Positions 1 to 11,554 of a stretch of DNA of 64,000 nt are shown piece by piece. The notes under the pieces were generated by a model. That model made no database searches, was not told the origin of the DNA, and saw nothing but the letters and a program-made list of their open reading frames with translations. This stretch comes from Polytrichum commune. Its lineage: Eukaryota; Streptophyta; Polytrichopsida; Polytrichales; Polytrichaceae. Made by a program: the position numbers and the translations under genes. Every line of letters starts with the position of its first letter. Position 1 is the stretch's first letter. Location of the stretch: NCBI GenBank assembly GCA_950295325.1, contig OX485806.1, forward strand, positions 15,812,001-15,876,000. Reading direction: 5' to 3'.

Positions 1-240
1 AAACGCACAAATGAAGGATACACCTAAAACGGACGAGCTTTCTAAGAAATGCATCGTTTTAGGTGGGGTTTTAAAAGCGGGTGGTGGATGCTTTGTTTAA
101 GTCCCCAAGGCTTTTTTAGGACATGGTGGGGACCATCAAGTTCGCAAGAGCATTGAAGCCGATGGTCCCAAAGAGAAGTTTGGCGGCGCATCACCACAAG
201 TGACTTTAGCCAAAGTAGGTCCCAAAGAAATGAGTGCAAA

Positions 241-570
241 TTGTTTGGTCCATTTTACTTAGGCAAAACATGTTGGTGCCGTGGACGGAATGTTGAAAGG
301 TGGCTTTATGCTTCCAAAGCAAATCATACTTGTGCCGCGGACGGAATGTTGGGAGGTGGGTTTGTCCTACCAAGGCAATTCATGTTCGTGCCGCGGACGG
401 AGTGTGGGAAGGTGGCTTTGTGCTACCAAGTCAAAACATGTTTGTTTTGCGGACAAACTATTAGAAATTGGTTTTGTGGCACCAAACCAATTTGTCCCGC
501 GCACGAAATGTTTGAAGTTGGCTTTGCGGACCAAGCCAAGCCAAGTTGCGGAGGACCAAATGTAAGACGA
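241..570 (+). repeat. ~56-bp tandem repeat, about 5-6 degenerate copies
   Basis: A unit containing a variant of GTGCCGCGGACGGAATG followed by a GGTGGCTTTGTGCTACCAAG-like stretch recurs at about 275, 331 and 387, then in more diverged form to about 570. The period is close to 56 bp. Because 56 is not a multiple of three, the repeat shows up in several reading frames and no protein is implied. It lies upstream of the chromovirus pol remnant, where a gag region would be expected, but I see no gag motif. Confidence 0.75.
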
Positions 571-1421
571 TGGCATTGTGGCCAAGGCTAGTACCCTTAA
601 GCCGAGGCCAAGTCTTTTGTACCTTGAGGCTCAAATGAATGGGAGATATGTCTCATGAGTTGACAAAGAGGCAATGGACTCTTTCATGAGCCCAAAGCTC
701 ACAAGGGAGTTGGGGCTTGCCAATTGATAGAGTGGGCAAGCCCACCAAGGTGCGGTTTGGAAAGGGCGAACCGCATGAGACAAAGGAGGCCGCGATGCAT
801 GTAACCTTTCAATGTGGGACATTGGATTTTTGTCAAAATTTCACACCAAGTGAAATAGATGAAATACATGTCATTGTGAAGGCCGCCTTCTTTGAAACTC
901 ACATGATAGATGTGAGGTGCAAGCCGGGTGTTTGCAATGCATTATGATGTGTCATAATAGCAAAGAATTGAAGTTCAAATTGACAAGGACTCCTATGGTA
1001 GGAGGACCCAAGTTGAATTTGGTCTTAATGGACCAAATGCAAAATATAAACATAATTGTCGTGGTTCAATTGGAGCAACTCCAAAGAACGTATGGGGAGG
1101 CGAGGAAAGATGGACCTCCCCCAAATCACATTGGTGGGATGTTGGTGAGATACAAGGATGTATTCACCAATGTGTTGCCCAAAAAAATTACCGCCAAGGA
1201 GTGAAAAATAACTTTGCTCAACGAGAGATTGAGTTCTTGAGGTATGTGGTGACAAAGGACGTTGGTGGATGAACATGAAGAATGTCAAAGCAATCCAAAA
1301 GGAGAATTGGCCCTTGACTCAAGAAAATGCTTAGGTCATTTGTTGGCCTAGCCAACTACTACCACCACTTCATTCAAGAGTTTTTGAAGGTTGCTAGGAC
1401 CTTAATCAACTTATTGAGGAA

Positions 1422-2335
1422 AATGGCTATCCCAAGAGTGGGATGAGCCTTGTCACCAAGCCTTTGGGGAGCTCAAGAGTAAGTTCTCTTCACAAGATGT
1501 GGTTAAGTTTCCGGATTTTCGTAAGCATTTTGAGGTGCACATGGAGGCGAAGGACTTTACCATTGGCGGATGTTGATCCAAGATGGATGACCATTGCTTA
1601 TGGGAGCATTAACCTCCATGGTTGTTGAACCTTGTCCGGCGTGTGCAAGAAATGGTTATCCCAAGAGTGGGATGAGCCTTGTCACAAAGCCTTCGGGAAG
1701 CTTAAGACCAAGTTCTCGTCGCCGCCCGTGCTCAAGTTCGTGGAGTTGGCAAACCTTTGAGGTGCATACGGGGGCGGGTGACTTTACCATTGGCGGATGT
1801 TAAGGCAAAATGCATGGCCATTGCATATAAGAGCATGAAGCTTGATGGTTGTTCAACCTTGTCCAACTTGTGCAAGAAATGGCTATCCCAAGAGTGGGAT
1901 GAGCCTTGCCACCAAGTCTTTGAGGAGCTTAAGACGAAGTTCTATTCGCCACCCGTGCTCAAGTTTTTGGAGTTTGACAAACCTTTTGAGGTGCATACGG
2001 GGGCGAGTGACTTTACCATTGGTGGATGTTGATGCACGATGGATGACCATTGTATATGGGAGCATGAAGCTCGATGGTTGTCCGACCTTGTGTGACTCGT
2101 GAAAGAAATGGCTATCCCAAGAATGGGATGAGCCTTGTCACCAAGTCTTTGGGGAGCTTAAGAGCAAGTTCTCTTCGCCGCCCGTGCTCAAGTTCGCGGA
2201 GCTTGACAAACCTTTTGAGGTGCATACGGGGGTGAATGACTTTGCCAATGGTGGATTTTGTGTAAGATGGATGGCCATTGCATATGGGAGCATGAAGCTC
2301 GATGGTTGTCAAAGAAGACAACCAACTCATGACAA
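1422..2335 (+). repeat. Four tandem copies of a ~229-bp segment of the RT/RNase H junction
   Basis: The start of the unit, AATGGCTATCCCAAGAGTGG, recurs at 1,422, 1,651, 1,878 and 2,107, giving periods of 229, 227 and 229 bp. Each copy encodes the same pol segment: WDEPCHQ, then a region ending PPVLKF, then the RNase H start with its first catalytic aspartate region (HTGASDF), then AYGSMKLDG. Only one copy exists in an ordinary gypsy pol. Copies differ by scattered substitutions, so the duplication is not very recent. Sequence after 2,335 returns to single-copy RNase H. Confidence 0.88.
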
Positions 2336-2931
2336 AGAACTTCTTTGCCGTAGTGCATTGCTTGAAGATGTGGCGACATTATATGGGGTCGCACAAAGCA
2401 AAGGTCTACATGGACAATGTGTCCTAAAAGTATTTTGACATACAAGCATAAGTGAACGCCAAGTCATTGCGGAGGCATGATAGTTTGGCGCTTATGAAGG
2501 TGGATTTAATCCACAAACCGGACCGTGGAAATGTGGTGCCGGATGCGCGAAGTAGACCGGAAGAGTTCCAAGCAATGAGAACCATCCAAACCTTGTGGCT
2601 AATGTGTGCGGGCAAACGAAACTTGTGATGCAAGATACGGGAGGGGTAAATTAACTACCCCAAAGCACAAAAGCTTTTAGGTGAGCTTCGCAAGAGCAAG
2701 GTGCTCAAAGAGGTTAAGTTGGTGGACGGATTGTTCAAGTGCAAACAAAGTCGGGTATATGTGCCACAAGGCAAGTTGAGGCTATCGGTTTTGAAGGAGG
2801 AATATGATAGTCCTATTGCCGGCCATAGAGGAGAAAGAAAAAACCGCCATAGAATGTGTCAAAGAGGTACCATTGGCGGTGCATAAAGGAAGATATAGCC
2901 CACTTTGTGAAGGCTTGAATCAAAGTGCAAA

Positions 2932-3567
2932 GTGAACCGAGCCTCTTACCAAAAGCAAGGCGGCTTCTTGCAACCGTTGCCTATCCCGTTGGCGCCATGG
3001 CATGGTATGTGCATGGACTTGATCACAAGTTTCCCGGAGTCACATGGGTATGATGCCATCTTGTTGATGGTAGAGCGGTTTGCCAAGTTGGCACACATGG
3101 TGCCGATTGTGGGAACCGCCACCGCGTTGGAGACCGCATAGCCTTTTCTCAAAGGATGGTTGAGGCACCACGGGTTGCCAAGAGTGATTGTGTGGGATCA
3201 AGATCCAAAGTTCACAAGTGCATTTTCAATGCATTGCTCTAAGGAGGTCGGAATGAAACTAAGGTTTAGCACGACCTTGCATTCCCAAATGAATGGGAAA
3301 TCGGAACGTGTGAATGGAGTCTTGAAGCAATACTTGAGGAACTTGGTGGGGGCGGACCAAGGAGATTGGGCGGACTATGTGGGTCGAGCGGAGTGTAATT
3401 GCAATGTAGCCACGCACTTGGCTACCAAGGGGTGGTCTTTCGTGGTGGCTTATGGAGTGGATGCGCTCCAACCTATTAACCTAGCTCTCGAGGGGGCACA
3501 TTCAACACTAGAGTTCAACCAAGATGGTGAGGACTTGGCCAAGAATGTAAACAAGTCTTGGAGATGA
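2932..3567 (+). pseudogene. Gypsy integrase core, interrupted
   Basis: The integrase joins retrotransposon DNA to the chromosome. The segment begins NRASYQKQGGFLQPLPIP, the usual lead-in to the core. The first catalytic Asp is in MDLITSFPES (near 3,016), the second in WDQDPKFTSAF (near 3,195), and the Glu in GKSERVNGV (near 3,304), so the D,D-E set is still present. A TAG at about 3,139 separates TALETA from PFLKGW, and the frame changes before the chromodomain. The downstream part, YGVDALQPINLALEG, matches the usual end of the core in plant gypsy elements. It is part of the dead element and not a separate gene. Confidence 0.85.
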
Positions 3568-4120
3568 CCAAGTTGTTGGTGGAGAAAACCCGAAGGTGCT
3601 ACGGAGTGCAAGTCAATGCCGGAAGACGCGAAGTGGAGAATGAGGTGGGCCAAAAGGCGTTGTTGAATGTGAACAACTTCACTTAGCCGGAAGGCCTCAC
3701 TCCAAAGTTTATGTCCAAAATTGGAGCTCCGTTTCCCATTGTGGAACAAGTGATCAAGGACATATATAAGTTGGAATTACCGCCGGAGATCAAAGTGCAT
3801 CCGACATTTCATGTCTCATTACGAAAGTCATTTTAGGACGACACCTTGTGGCCTGAACACAAGCAAGTGATTAGGCCACCTCCCCACCTTGTGGACGTCA
3901 TTTGGAACATGAGGTAAGAGGGCATCCTCAAGTGTAGGAAGCCCAAGTGAAAATGAAAGAAAAAGTACAAAGGAGTACTTGGTGAAATGGTGAGGATACC
4001 ATGAGAAAGAAACCGCTTGGGTGGCGGCAAGAGACATGGTGAACACCAATGAATTGGTGAAGCACTTTGGAGAAACTAAGGCTAAGGATTCCAATAAAAT
4101 GAAGCGTAGGCATTGATGAG

Positions 4121-6940
4121 GACATCAATCTCCTTTAGTGGGGGAGAGACGCTAGTAGCACACTTAGCTTCGAGGTTAATTGCTCCACAACATTAACTTG
4201 TTCTTTGGCTTGAGGGAATAAAGTCCAAACTTTAGTGGTGCAAAGAGAAAAGTATGAGATGAGGTCCTAGTCTTGTACTTGTGCTTGGTTAATGGAAGAG
4301 GGGGAATAGACATGCCAAACTAGGTTGGGTAAGCCGAGTAATTGGGGGCCATGGCTTCGAGGGGCCTTGGATAAAACCAAGAAACTTCTTAGTTGTGGGC
4401 TTGTCCGGGCGGGGACAAGGTGATGGCGCGTGCTCATAAAAGTGCTACCCGCGAGCTAACGAAAGTTGGCGCATGGGAGTCATGAACCCATGTCTCGAAA
4501 GAGCAAAGTGGGAACCGAGTCGGGCGGGACTTGGCATCACCCCCGTGCGATCGAGGCGTGGCTTAACAATGGAAAGTCATCTCGGAGTTGCAACCGAGAC
4601 AACTTAGTGGAAGCGTTGAGGTCTCGCCTAGATGTGTCATGTTAGGCTAGAGGAGCCTAACGGGGGAGGCCCCAAAGGAGGGGCAACCCAAGTGAGTCCT
4701 AAAGTAGGTGGGTCTAGTATAGGTTAGGTCCTTGGATGAGAGATCCAAGGTCGCTAACGGACCACCTAGGAACGACACCTTTGGGACTATGCCAAATTTG
4801 AAGATGCATTGTGGGGGTCGCGCCCTAAGGTAAACACAATGCCGCACCATAGAGGATGGCAACTTGAGAATTGGTGTGCCGACTACGAGTATAGTCGATG
4901 AGGGCATCGACTCCGTTTGGTGGGGGTGAGTGTCGCGCACCTCTCCATGAGGAGTGCCCGAAACACCATGGGCACAAGGGGGACCCCGGAGTGACACCCG
5001 GGACTTGTGGCGCCGTTGGTGAGAGGGCCCAAGTGATCCTAGTGTGGGTGAGGGCCCCGGGCGTTGGGAACGCCTCCCACCCACGAAGACTGGGAGGCAC
5101 AAGGGTAAGGCCATGAGCTATGCGTAGCTCATGGCGTGGTGATTCTAGAAAGCTCAAGAACACCTCAATCGGAGGTGTGAGCTAGGAGTTATGGCCATTT
5201 GAGTGGGGCGCTGTCCCGGGACAGCGCCCTGGTACAGCAGTGCCTGGGAGTGATTCCCGGGACTGCCAAGGTTCAAACAGGCATAACGTCCTCAATACTT
5301 GTCCAAATGGGGCAAGTGAGGAGTCCATCGGCATCTACGTGAAGCGTAGATGAAGATGGAGTGGTTGGTTGTTATGATCAGACATCATACAAGGAAGTTA
5401 TGATGGTCTTAAGCTGCTAGTGGGTTCTAGGCCCAGCAGCTAAAGGAAAATGTCCACTTGGCCCCAACTCTTGGTAGAGAGACAAGAGGTTGGTTGACGG
5501 TGGGGTAGGGGCCCCGCGTGAAGTCCTAGAGGCTTATATGGGTGAGGTGGTGTGGCCTCACCCACCCGAGGCCGAACGGCAAGGCCTCCATGGGCTTTGG
5601 CCTATTGTGAGGCCATAGTTGCCTAGTATGGTTCGGGTTGTTGTAGTGTTGCTCCGGCAACGCGATGATCAACATAGGATTGGACTTCCATGGATGGAAG
5701 TCCACATTGGGGAAATGGGTTACCGATTAAGGGGTGAGTCCCGAAAGCAAAGTAGGAGGGTTGGTTCCCTCCTATGAACTATTGGTCCGGGGTAAGAGGA
5801 GCTAACCATTAGCATGGCGGAATGCGAAGGGTTAGCGACTCGTAACCTTTGCTAGAATTGAAAATTGGCAAGATTATTAAGGGACCTAGCAAGGGTTGCG
5901 ACACTGCTCTTCAACTGATACCTCACAAGTCTTACACAATCTAGCAAGATCCCTTTGACCGCTACCAAATATGCCGTACCTTCCTCCATAGTCTCATTCT
6001 ATATCTCAAAGTCTGCCGATCTCAACGAACAGGTTAGCTGATACCCCCAAGCTTACACTCAGCTAGTCACAAAAATCTTCCACACCCTCCTAAATAGTAG
6101 AAGCCCCAAGGAAGCTAACCACAGGCTGACCAATATCTCAAAACCTGCCTACCAAACAAGCACTGGACCTGGTCCTGGACCTGCCGGAGTTTACAGAAAA
6201 AACGCTAGAATCACCGAAAGGAGAGCTGCCGAACTTGGACTTGCCGGAGATTTCGGAAATAAAATTGCTAGAACCGCCAAAGAGTAGAGTCGTCAGAAGG
6301 TGCTAGAGCTACTGAACACTTCGAAGAACTGAGGAGCAACCGAAGAGTGCCAGAGATCGAAAAGGGTTTTCTACCTCATAAGCTGTAGCACTGAAACTAA
6401 GCAACTACAGTAGCTGCCGGAGTAACGTGGGTACGAAGCTATTGGTAACCCCGGAGAGACACATCTGCCGTGACTAAAACCCCCGAAGCAGACACCGCCA
6501 TTGTCTAGCAAACCCAACAGGAGCAGAGAAGCTGTTGATTGTAGCTGCAAGAGTACCCCGACTGCGGGAGAGAGGAGGACGATGTTGTTTGAAAGGTTGC
6601 TGCTCACTGAAGGATAGTTGTTGTTGCCATTACATCGATGAGCGAGGAGGAATTCCTAAGGAGCAGCGAATGAGGGATTGCTGAGGAGCAACGAAGGAGG
6701 AACTCCTACTACAAACTGCTTCTACATTGACCTGCTAATTGCTGACCCCCTCACGAGACTACCACAACCACGAGCTATTGGAGTTGCAAGCTGCTGGAGT
6801 TGTGATATCAAACCAGGTAAGACTTGCACATAGATTTCATTTTTGCATATAGGCACACACAACAGTAGCATTAGGCACATAGAACTGTTGATAGGTTGTA
6901 TGCATAAATAGCATTGATAGGTTTGTTAGGATAGTAAGCA
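4121..6940. other. LTR-like and untranslated DNA after the chromovirus; no gene seen
   Basis: A purine run (AGTGGGGGAGAGA, about 4,136-4,148) follows the pol remnant and fits a polypurine tract, which would start an LTR near 4,150. The DNA to about 5,600 is GC-rich for the window and has no convincing ORF. Near 6,806-6,820 the sequence TGATATCAAACCAGG resembles the primer-binding site complementary to plant initiator tRNA-Met, with G-to-A changes. If that is right, the LTR would run from about 4,150 to 6,805. I could not find the second LTR, so the limits are tentative. From 6,190 to 6,800 there are short GAGGAGCAACGAAGGAGG-like repeats. Confidence 0.35.
4136..4148 (+). other. Possible polypurine tract of the gypsy element
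   Basis: An uninterrupted-looking G/A-rich stretch lies directly downstream of the chromodomain remnant. This is where second-strand priming starts in LTR retrotransposons. The call rests on position and composition only. Confidence 0.45.
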
Positions 6941-7524
6941 AAATGAAGGTTGCATATGCAACCTACCTTGTTATCATTATGTGGCTAGTACTAGCCACAC
7001 CATACTGGATATACTCTCATAGTGTCAACTCTCACACCACATGGGAATGCCTTACAAACTCTTGCTTTAAAAACACATATAAGAACGTCATAAATCCAAA
7101 GGTATGGTATAACAACCTTAATGTTCATATCATAAATGAATGTTCCATTAGAAATAATGGATCCGTGGTAGTAACGGTAGATGCTTGTGCTTTTAGTTAT
7201 ACTTGCCTCAAATGCTTAGGAGATGTATGGAATGTTAGAGTCGTGACAAATCATAATCTACATAAGAGCACTTACAATCAATTTGTAAAAACTAATATGA
7301 AGATTCATATGAATAGGAAAAGGTGTTATCATAGGATGAATGCAAGTTGTACTCATACTAGTACTCATATGATGTTAGAACATGCAAATTACTTCTTCTT
7401 TCACTCTCAATTCCTAGGAGGCCCACAACTTAATTTGTGGAAAGGAATTAGAGGAAAGAAAATAAGAAGTACACCTCATTCAAAACTAAAGTACAAAACG
7501 TTTGTTTGCTTTGCTTATATCAGA

Positions 7525-9144
7525 ATGGCAACCATCACTCCAACCTCATCATCCCGTAAGTTGTTTGAAAATGAAAATATAGATTCTACAAGTGGAAAAC
7601 GTCCAGTGCTTGCTGTGGTATTGTCAAGTCAAAAAAAGGTTAAAGGAATAGCACCCACTGAGAGAACACGCCCCCCCTATTGGCTTGGTTTTCAAGCTAT
7701 GAACACAATTGCAAAATTTGCCAACATGCCTCTCATTCAAACACCTTCTTTCACTGAGTTAGTCAAAAAATGTATGTGTGACTCTGAAGCACATGAAATG
7801 GTGGAGTCATCTCCCTCCTTTCCGTTCGTTGCCCAAAAAGAGTGGCCTTCTATACGAACGGATGGTAAGGAGGGAATGCACTACAATCTCACCCAGATTC
7901 CTTAAGATGTGGAAGTGGGTGACCATGGATTTGCTTTGGACTATCACATATCTATCCATTTTGAAATTGAAAGAATAGAATTGGATAGAGATGTGATACT
8001 CAACTTAACAAAGGATAGACTCAAAACAATGAGGACAGAGGTCGGAGAGGTCCTAGGAGAGCCCATAGCTATCCTTTGTTTTCATGGGACCAAAAGATGG
8101 AGTGGAATTATTAAACTCCACCTTAAAAACCCTGAAATGGATGGATATGGCCTTCTCTGTGGATTGAGACCTTTCATCCTCAAGCTTGGCCAATTTACAC
8201 ATGCTATAGGCAAAGTGTGTAAATCCTTTGATACCATTGCAATTGCATCCATGCTCTCCGTCAAAGTCACAACCCCGTCAATCAAGAGTAAAAAATGGTA
8301 TGATTTGTTTGTAGAAATAGTTGGGGATGGATTTCGACGTGGCCTTGACTTTGAAATAACGAATGTGCAAAAATCGGCAGATGCAGAGTTTGCTTGGATT
8401 AAAGCACCCTCTCCAGAGGAAGCCAAAAGAATTAAAGCACTCAAACTTTCGTTTTTCAATGAAATAGTAGATGTAAACTTTGCAAGTAACGAAAAACTCT
8501 CAGAAGATGATAAAGCCCGAAAGAATGCACTCATTCTAATTGTCCGTAACCTCAATAAGATAAAAACAACCATGCAAATCGAAGAAGGAATCCGAAAATG
8601 CATGGGAGAACTAAATGTTCTCGGTTTTTACTTTAGACTTGAGAACGGGAAGCATACGGGCTCATGCAATGTCCAATGCTTCAACTCGTTTGTCTACAAG
8701 AAATTTGTTAAGAAAAATGAAAAAATATTTGGTAAATATGTTGAATTTACCCCCCATCCAAAAAGTCTAGACGGGATAAATGCACCTAGTAAAGAAGAGC
8801 TAGTTAGACTTGGATTTTCAGACGTGAACACCGCACTTGCAAACACCATCCAAGCTCTGGAGAATGGACCGCACCAAAACATCGCCAACAAAGATCTCAA
8901 CAAGATGGTAGAAGCAGCGGTAAAAAATGGGACGGATGAAATACGAAAGGAAATGGTGAACCTTAAAGGTGAGATTGTGCAAGAGGCAAAGGTTTATGCC
9001 GACCATGTGCAAGCGGAGTCAAACAAGAATTCCAAGCTCCAAATACAACTCCTTCAAAGGCAAATGAAGATTATCTTGGATACTATCGAAGCGGCTCATC
9101 CGGACATATCGGAAATTGAAAACAATATGGATTTGACAAACTAA
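7525..9144 (+). pseudogene. LINE ORF1 (RRM-like plus coiled coil), one in-frame TAA
   Basis: ORF1 proteins of LINEs bind element RNA and chaperone it. The frame runs from ATG at 7,525 to a TAA at 9,142, with a single in-frame TAA at 7,903-7,905 after THNLTQIP-like sequence; the reading continues in the same frame, giving about 539 codons. An RRM-like fold is suggested near 8,530-8,760, with a LILIVRNL strand and a later GSCNVQCF strand followed by GKYVEFTPHP. The C-terminal part (8,880-9,110) is rich in charged heptads and looks like a coiled coil. The frame is also open upstream to 6,943 and starts with a hydrophobic stretch, but that part has no LINE-like features. Base composition is balanced here, unlike ORF2. 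No zinc knuckle is visible. Confidence 0.7.
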
Positions 9145-9407
9145 TTTCGACAAACATTCCGGCGGCATACAATTATAAATTACTTATAGTATATTTAAAT
9201 ACTAAAAACAAAAACATAATTAAATTATTAGCATATACTAAAACTACACAAAAAACAATAATTGCCTTACCTAATCTATTTACAAAAAGTAAATATAAAT
9301 TACTCACCTTAAATAAACCTCACCTCAACATCAAACACCATCACAAATCTTATTTCAAACACCTATTAAACCCTCATTCAAAATACCAACCTCACCCAAA
9401 AGATACA
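9145..9407 (+). other. LINE inter-ORF region
   Basis: AT-rich spacer between ORF1 and ORF2 with no coding signal. G becomes very scarce on the plus strand from about here onward. Confidence 0.6.
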
Positions 9408-11540
9408 ATGGCCTCGGCCTACCGGCCTCGCCACACAAATAATAACACATACCACTTCATAAATAACTGGAGACCTAACTCAATAACAAGCCAAAAATCT
9501 ATAAAAAACACAAACTCACACTTCTCACCCAAACAAATAGAAAACATCATACCCGCTATACCTAACCTCTTTATTACAACCAAGTTCACAATCATAATAT
9601 ATCTAAAAACAAACATGAAAAATCCAAAAACACTCCATTCCCGCGGATACTACTTTATTAACAAACTAGAATTGCTAAAATGCGGGGGCATAGAACCCAA
9701 CCCCGGACCAATGCCTGACATCCTACATACACACCCTACTACACACAAAAAAAGAGCCAACATCTACTTCATTCCAAACACTATAAAATTACAACCTGAA
9801 TACCAACACATAGCAAACACATTTGCCCCCATATTAAAAAACACACACCCACTTCACCCTCAAGCAATAACCACCTACCCGCATCTACATCAATATATCC
9901 AAACACAAAGGCAATCACCACTAACCCATATGATATACGCTCTAATCATCACCATCCACCCCTCAATAAACACATGCAATAACATACTAGCCCAATCCCA
10001 AAATTACCACTTTAATAACATATGGACGAACACATTGATTATCAGACTGGCCAATCTCACCAACCCCCCCGAAAGGCATATATCAACACCTCACCCCTAC
10101 ACAACTTTTGTAGAAAACAATCAAGATATAATATACCCAAAAAATTCAATACACACAGAGATATATGAATTTATCCACAACCAAAATACTATACCAACAC
10201 CAATCACCCTTCAAAATAAATTTCCCTTCCTCCCAAATCAATTGATCACCGAAGCACTCCGATGCCTAGAAAACATCAATGAATATTCACACCCACCTCC
10301 ACCCCCAGCTACTCCCACACCAACCCCAAGAATTAACACCGACACCGAGCACGAAACAAACATAATAACATGGAATGCGTCATCACTCAACACATCATTA
10401 CCAAACCTACAAAGCCTAATAAACAACTCGCTAAACAACACAGCAATCATACATATCCAAGAAACCAAACTAACTGCAAATAAATCTACAAAATACATAC
10501 AAAACCTATTTCCAGAATTTAAATTCATTTTCAACAACACACATGCACTCACAAGATGCATACAACAAAGAATGCCTTATACCCCCGGAAGTGGAGGCTT
10601 ACTCACACTTATCCACAAGAAATATGCATTCCCTGGGAATATCACCAAAATTCCCACGCCAGTAAATATATCCCCATACCTACAAATAATTAAAATAAAC
10701 AACCATCCACTAATACATTGGCTAATCATACACATGTACATGCCTACACACTTAGAAGACACATGCCCCATTCCACACCTTAAGAACGAAATCACCAACG
10801 AAATCACTATACACCCCAATCACATGTATATACTATGTGGGGACTTTTACCGAGATATCGCACTTAGAGGCAGACAAAATAACAACATTAACACCCCTCC
10901 ACAAGAAGAAGATTACCAATGGAAAATTTTCACCGCATCAGTCAACCTAGAATATATCCCAACTAACACTAGCATTTTCAAGCAAGGAGGCTATAATTAC
11001 ACATCAACAAGTCTAATAGATGGATTCTACATTCACTCACCAGACAACAGCAAATTCATTTCTACCACAAACACAAACATAAATCTAAATTCAGACCATT
11101 ATCCAGTTGTACTACATATCCCCCACAACACCCTTATAGCCAGATCCCCACCCCCCACAAACACGTCACCAACTAGAATACTAAACCCAATACCACCAGA
11201 AAACATTGAAAAATTCAACATAACATTCTTCGAAGAAAACTCTGCACAAATAAAAGCCCTTACCACCCTACTCGAAAACCACCAATACTTAAGCCCGGAT
11301 CAATGGGCGGAAGCCTGTACAACATTCGACCACATTGTATACAAAATTTCAGAAACAATTGAAGAAACATGTAAAGCAGACCCACTACCCAACCTTACGA
11401 ATAGAACATCACAACAAGGTGGGTTTTGTCATGCAAACTTGCGAGAAAATAGAAAATACACCTCAACACATATCACCTCATCAGGAAAACCATATACATT
11501 GCACAACACGATCCACTCTGGCAAGCACACCCCATCCTAA
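9408..11540 (+). pseudogene. LINE ORF2, part A: 2A-like leader and APE endonuclease
   Basis: This 710-codon open stretch starts at ATG 9,408. Residues 94-101 read GIEPNPGP, a 2A-like ribosome-skipping motif; the usual Asp before Ile/Val is Gly here. An apurinic-endonuclease fold follows, the enzyme that nicks target DNA: WNASSL near residue 322, HIQETKL near 350, CGDFYRDIAL at 477-486, SLIDGFY near 534 and SDH at 562-564. In active enzymes the GDF motif is followed by Asn, but this copy has Tyr481, so nicking activity is probably lost. The frame ends at 11,540 where the alignment shifts to another frame. The part between the 2A motif and the endonuclease is low-complexity and unrecognised. 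Confidence 0.82.
9687..9710 (+). other. 2A-like ribosome-skipping motif
   Basis: Codons for GIEPNPGP lie at 9,687-9,710, preceded by KCG. In 2A peptides the bond between the final Gly and Pro is not made, so a leader of about 100 residues would be released from the enzyme part. The consensus is D-V/I-E-x-N-P-G-P; the Asp is Gly here, which reduces activity in studied 2A peptides. Similar motifs are known at the N-termini of some non-LTR retrotransposons. Confidence 0.7.
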
Positions 11541-11554
11541 ATGATATACGAAAC

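Larger units (their letters stand above)
601..4120 (+). pseudogene. Decayed Ty3/gypsy chromovirus polyprotein (RT-RNase H-integrase-chromodomain)
   Basis: Fragments in changing frames translate to gypsy pol in the normal order. The end of reverse transcriptase is near 1,230-1,420 (LANYYHHFIQ-like thumb sequence). RNase H begins with DKPFEVHTGASDF and is repeated four times. A protease/RT-to-integrase linker runs to about 2,900, with LRLSVLKEEYDSPIAGHRGE at 2,785-2,845. The integrase core follows, and the C-terminus at 3,940-4,110 resembles a chromodomain (AARDMVNTNELVKHF). No protease or intact gag is visible. Many stops and frameshifts show the copy is dead. Presence of the C-terminal chromodomain places it in the chromoviruses, which are common in plants. 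The left part of the element is lost or lies outside the window. Confidence 0.85.

Noticed and set aside
4647-5163. Overlapping minus-strand frames of 112-155 codons
   Set aside because: GC-rich LTR-like DNA with no domain; both frames are probably chance.
6943-7524. ORF1 N-terminal extension with a hydrophobic start (MKVAYATYLVIIMWLVLATP)
   Set aside because: It is in frame with ORF1 but shows no LINE ORF1 features; ATG 7,525 fits better. It may be 5' untranslated sequence left open by chance.
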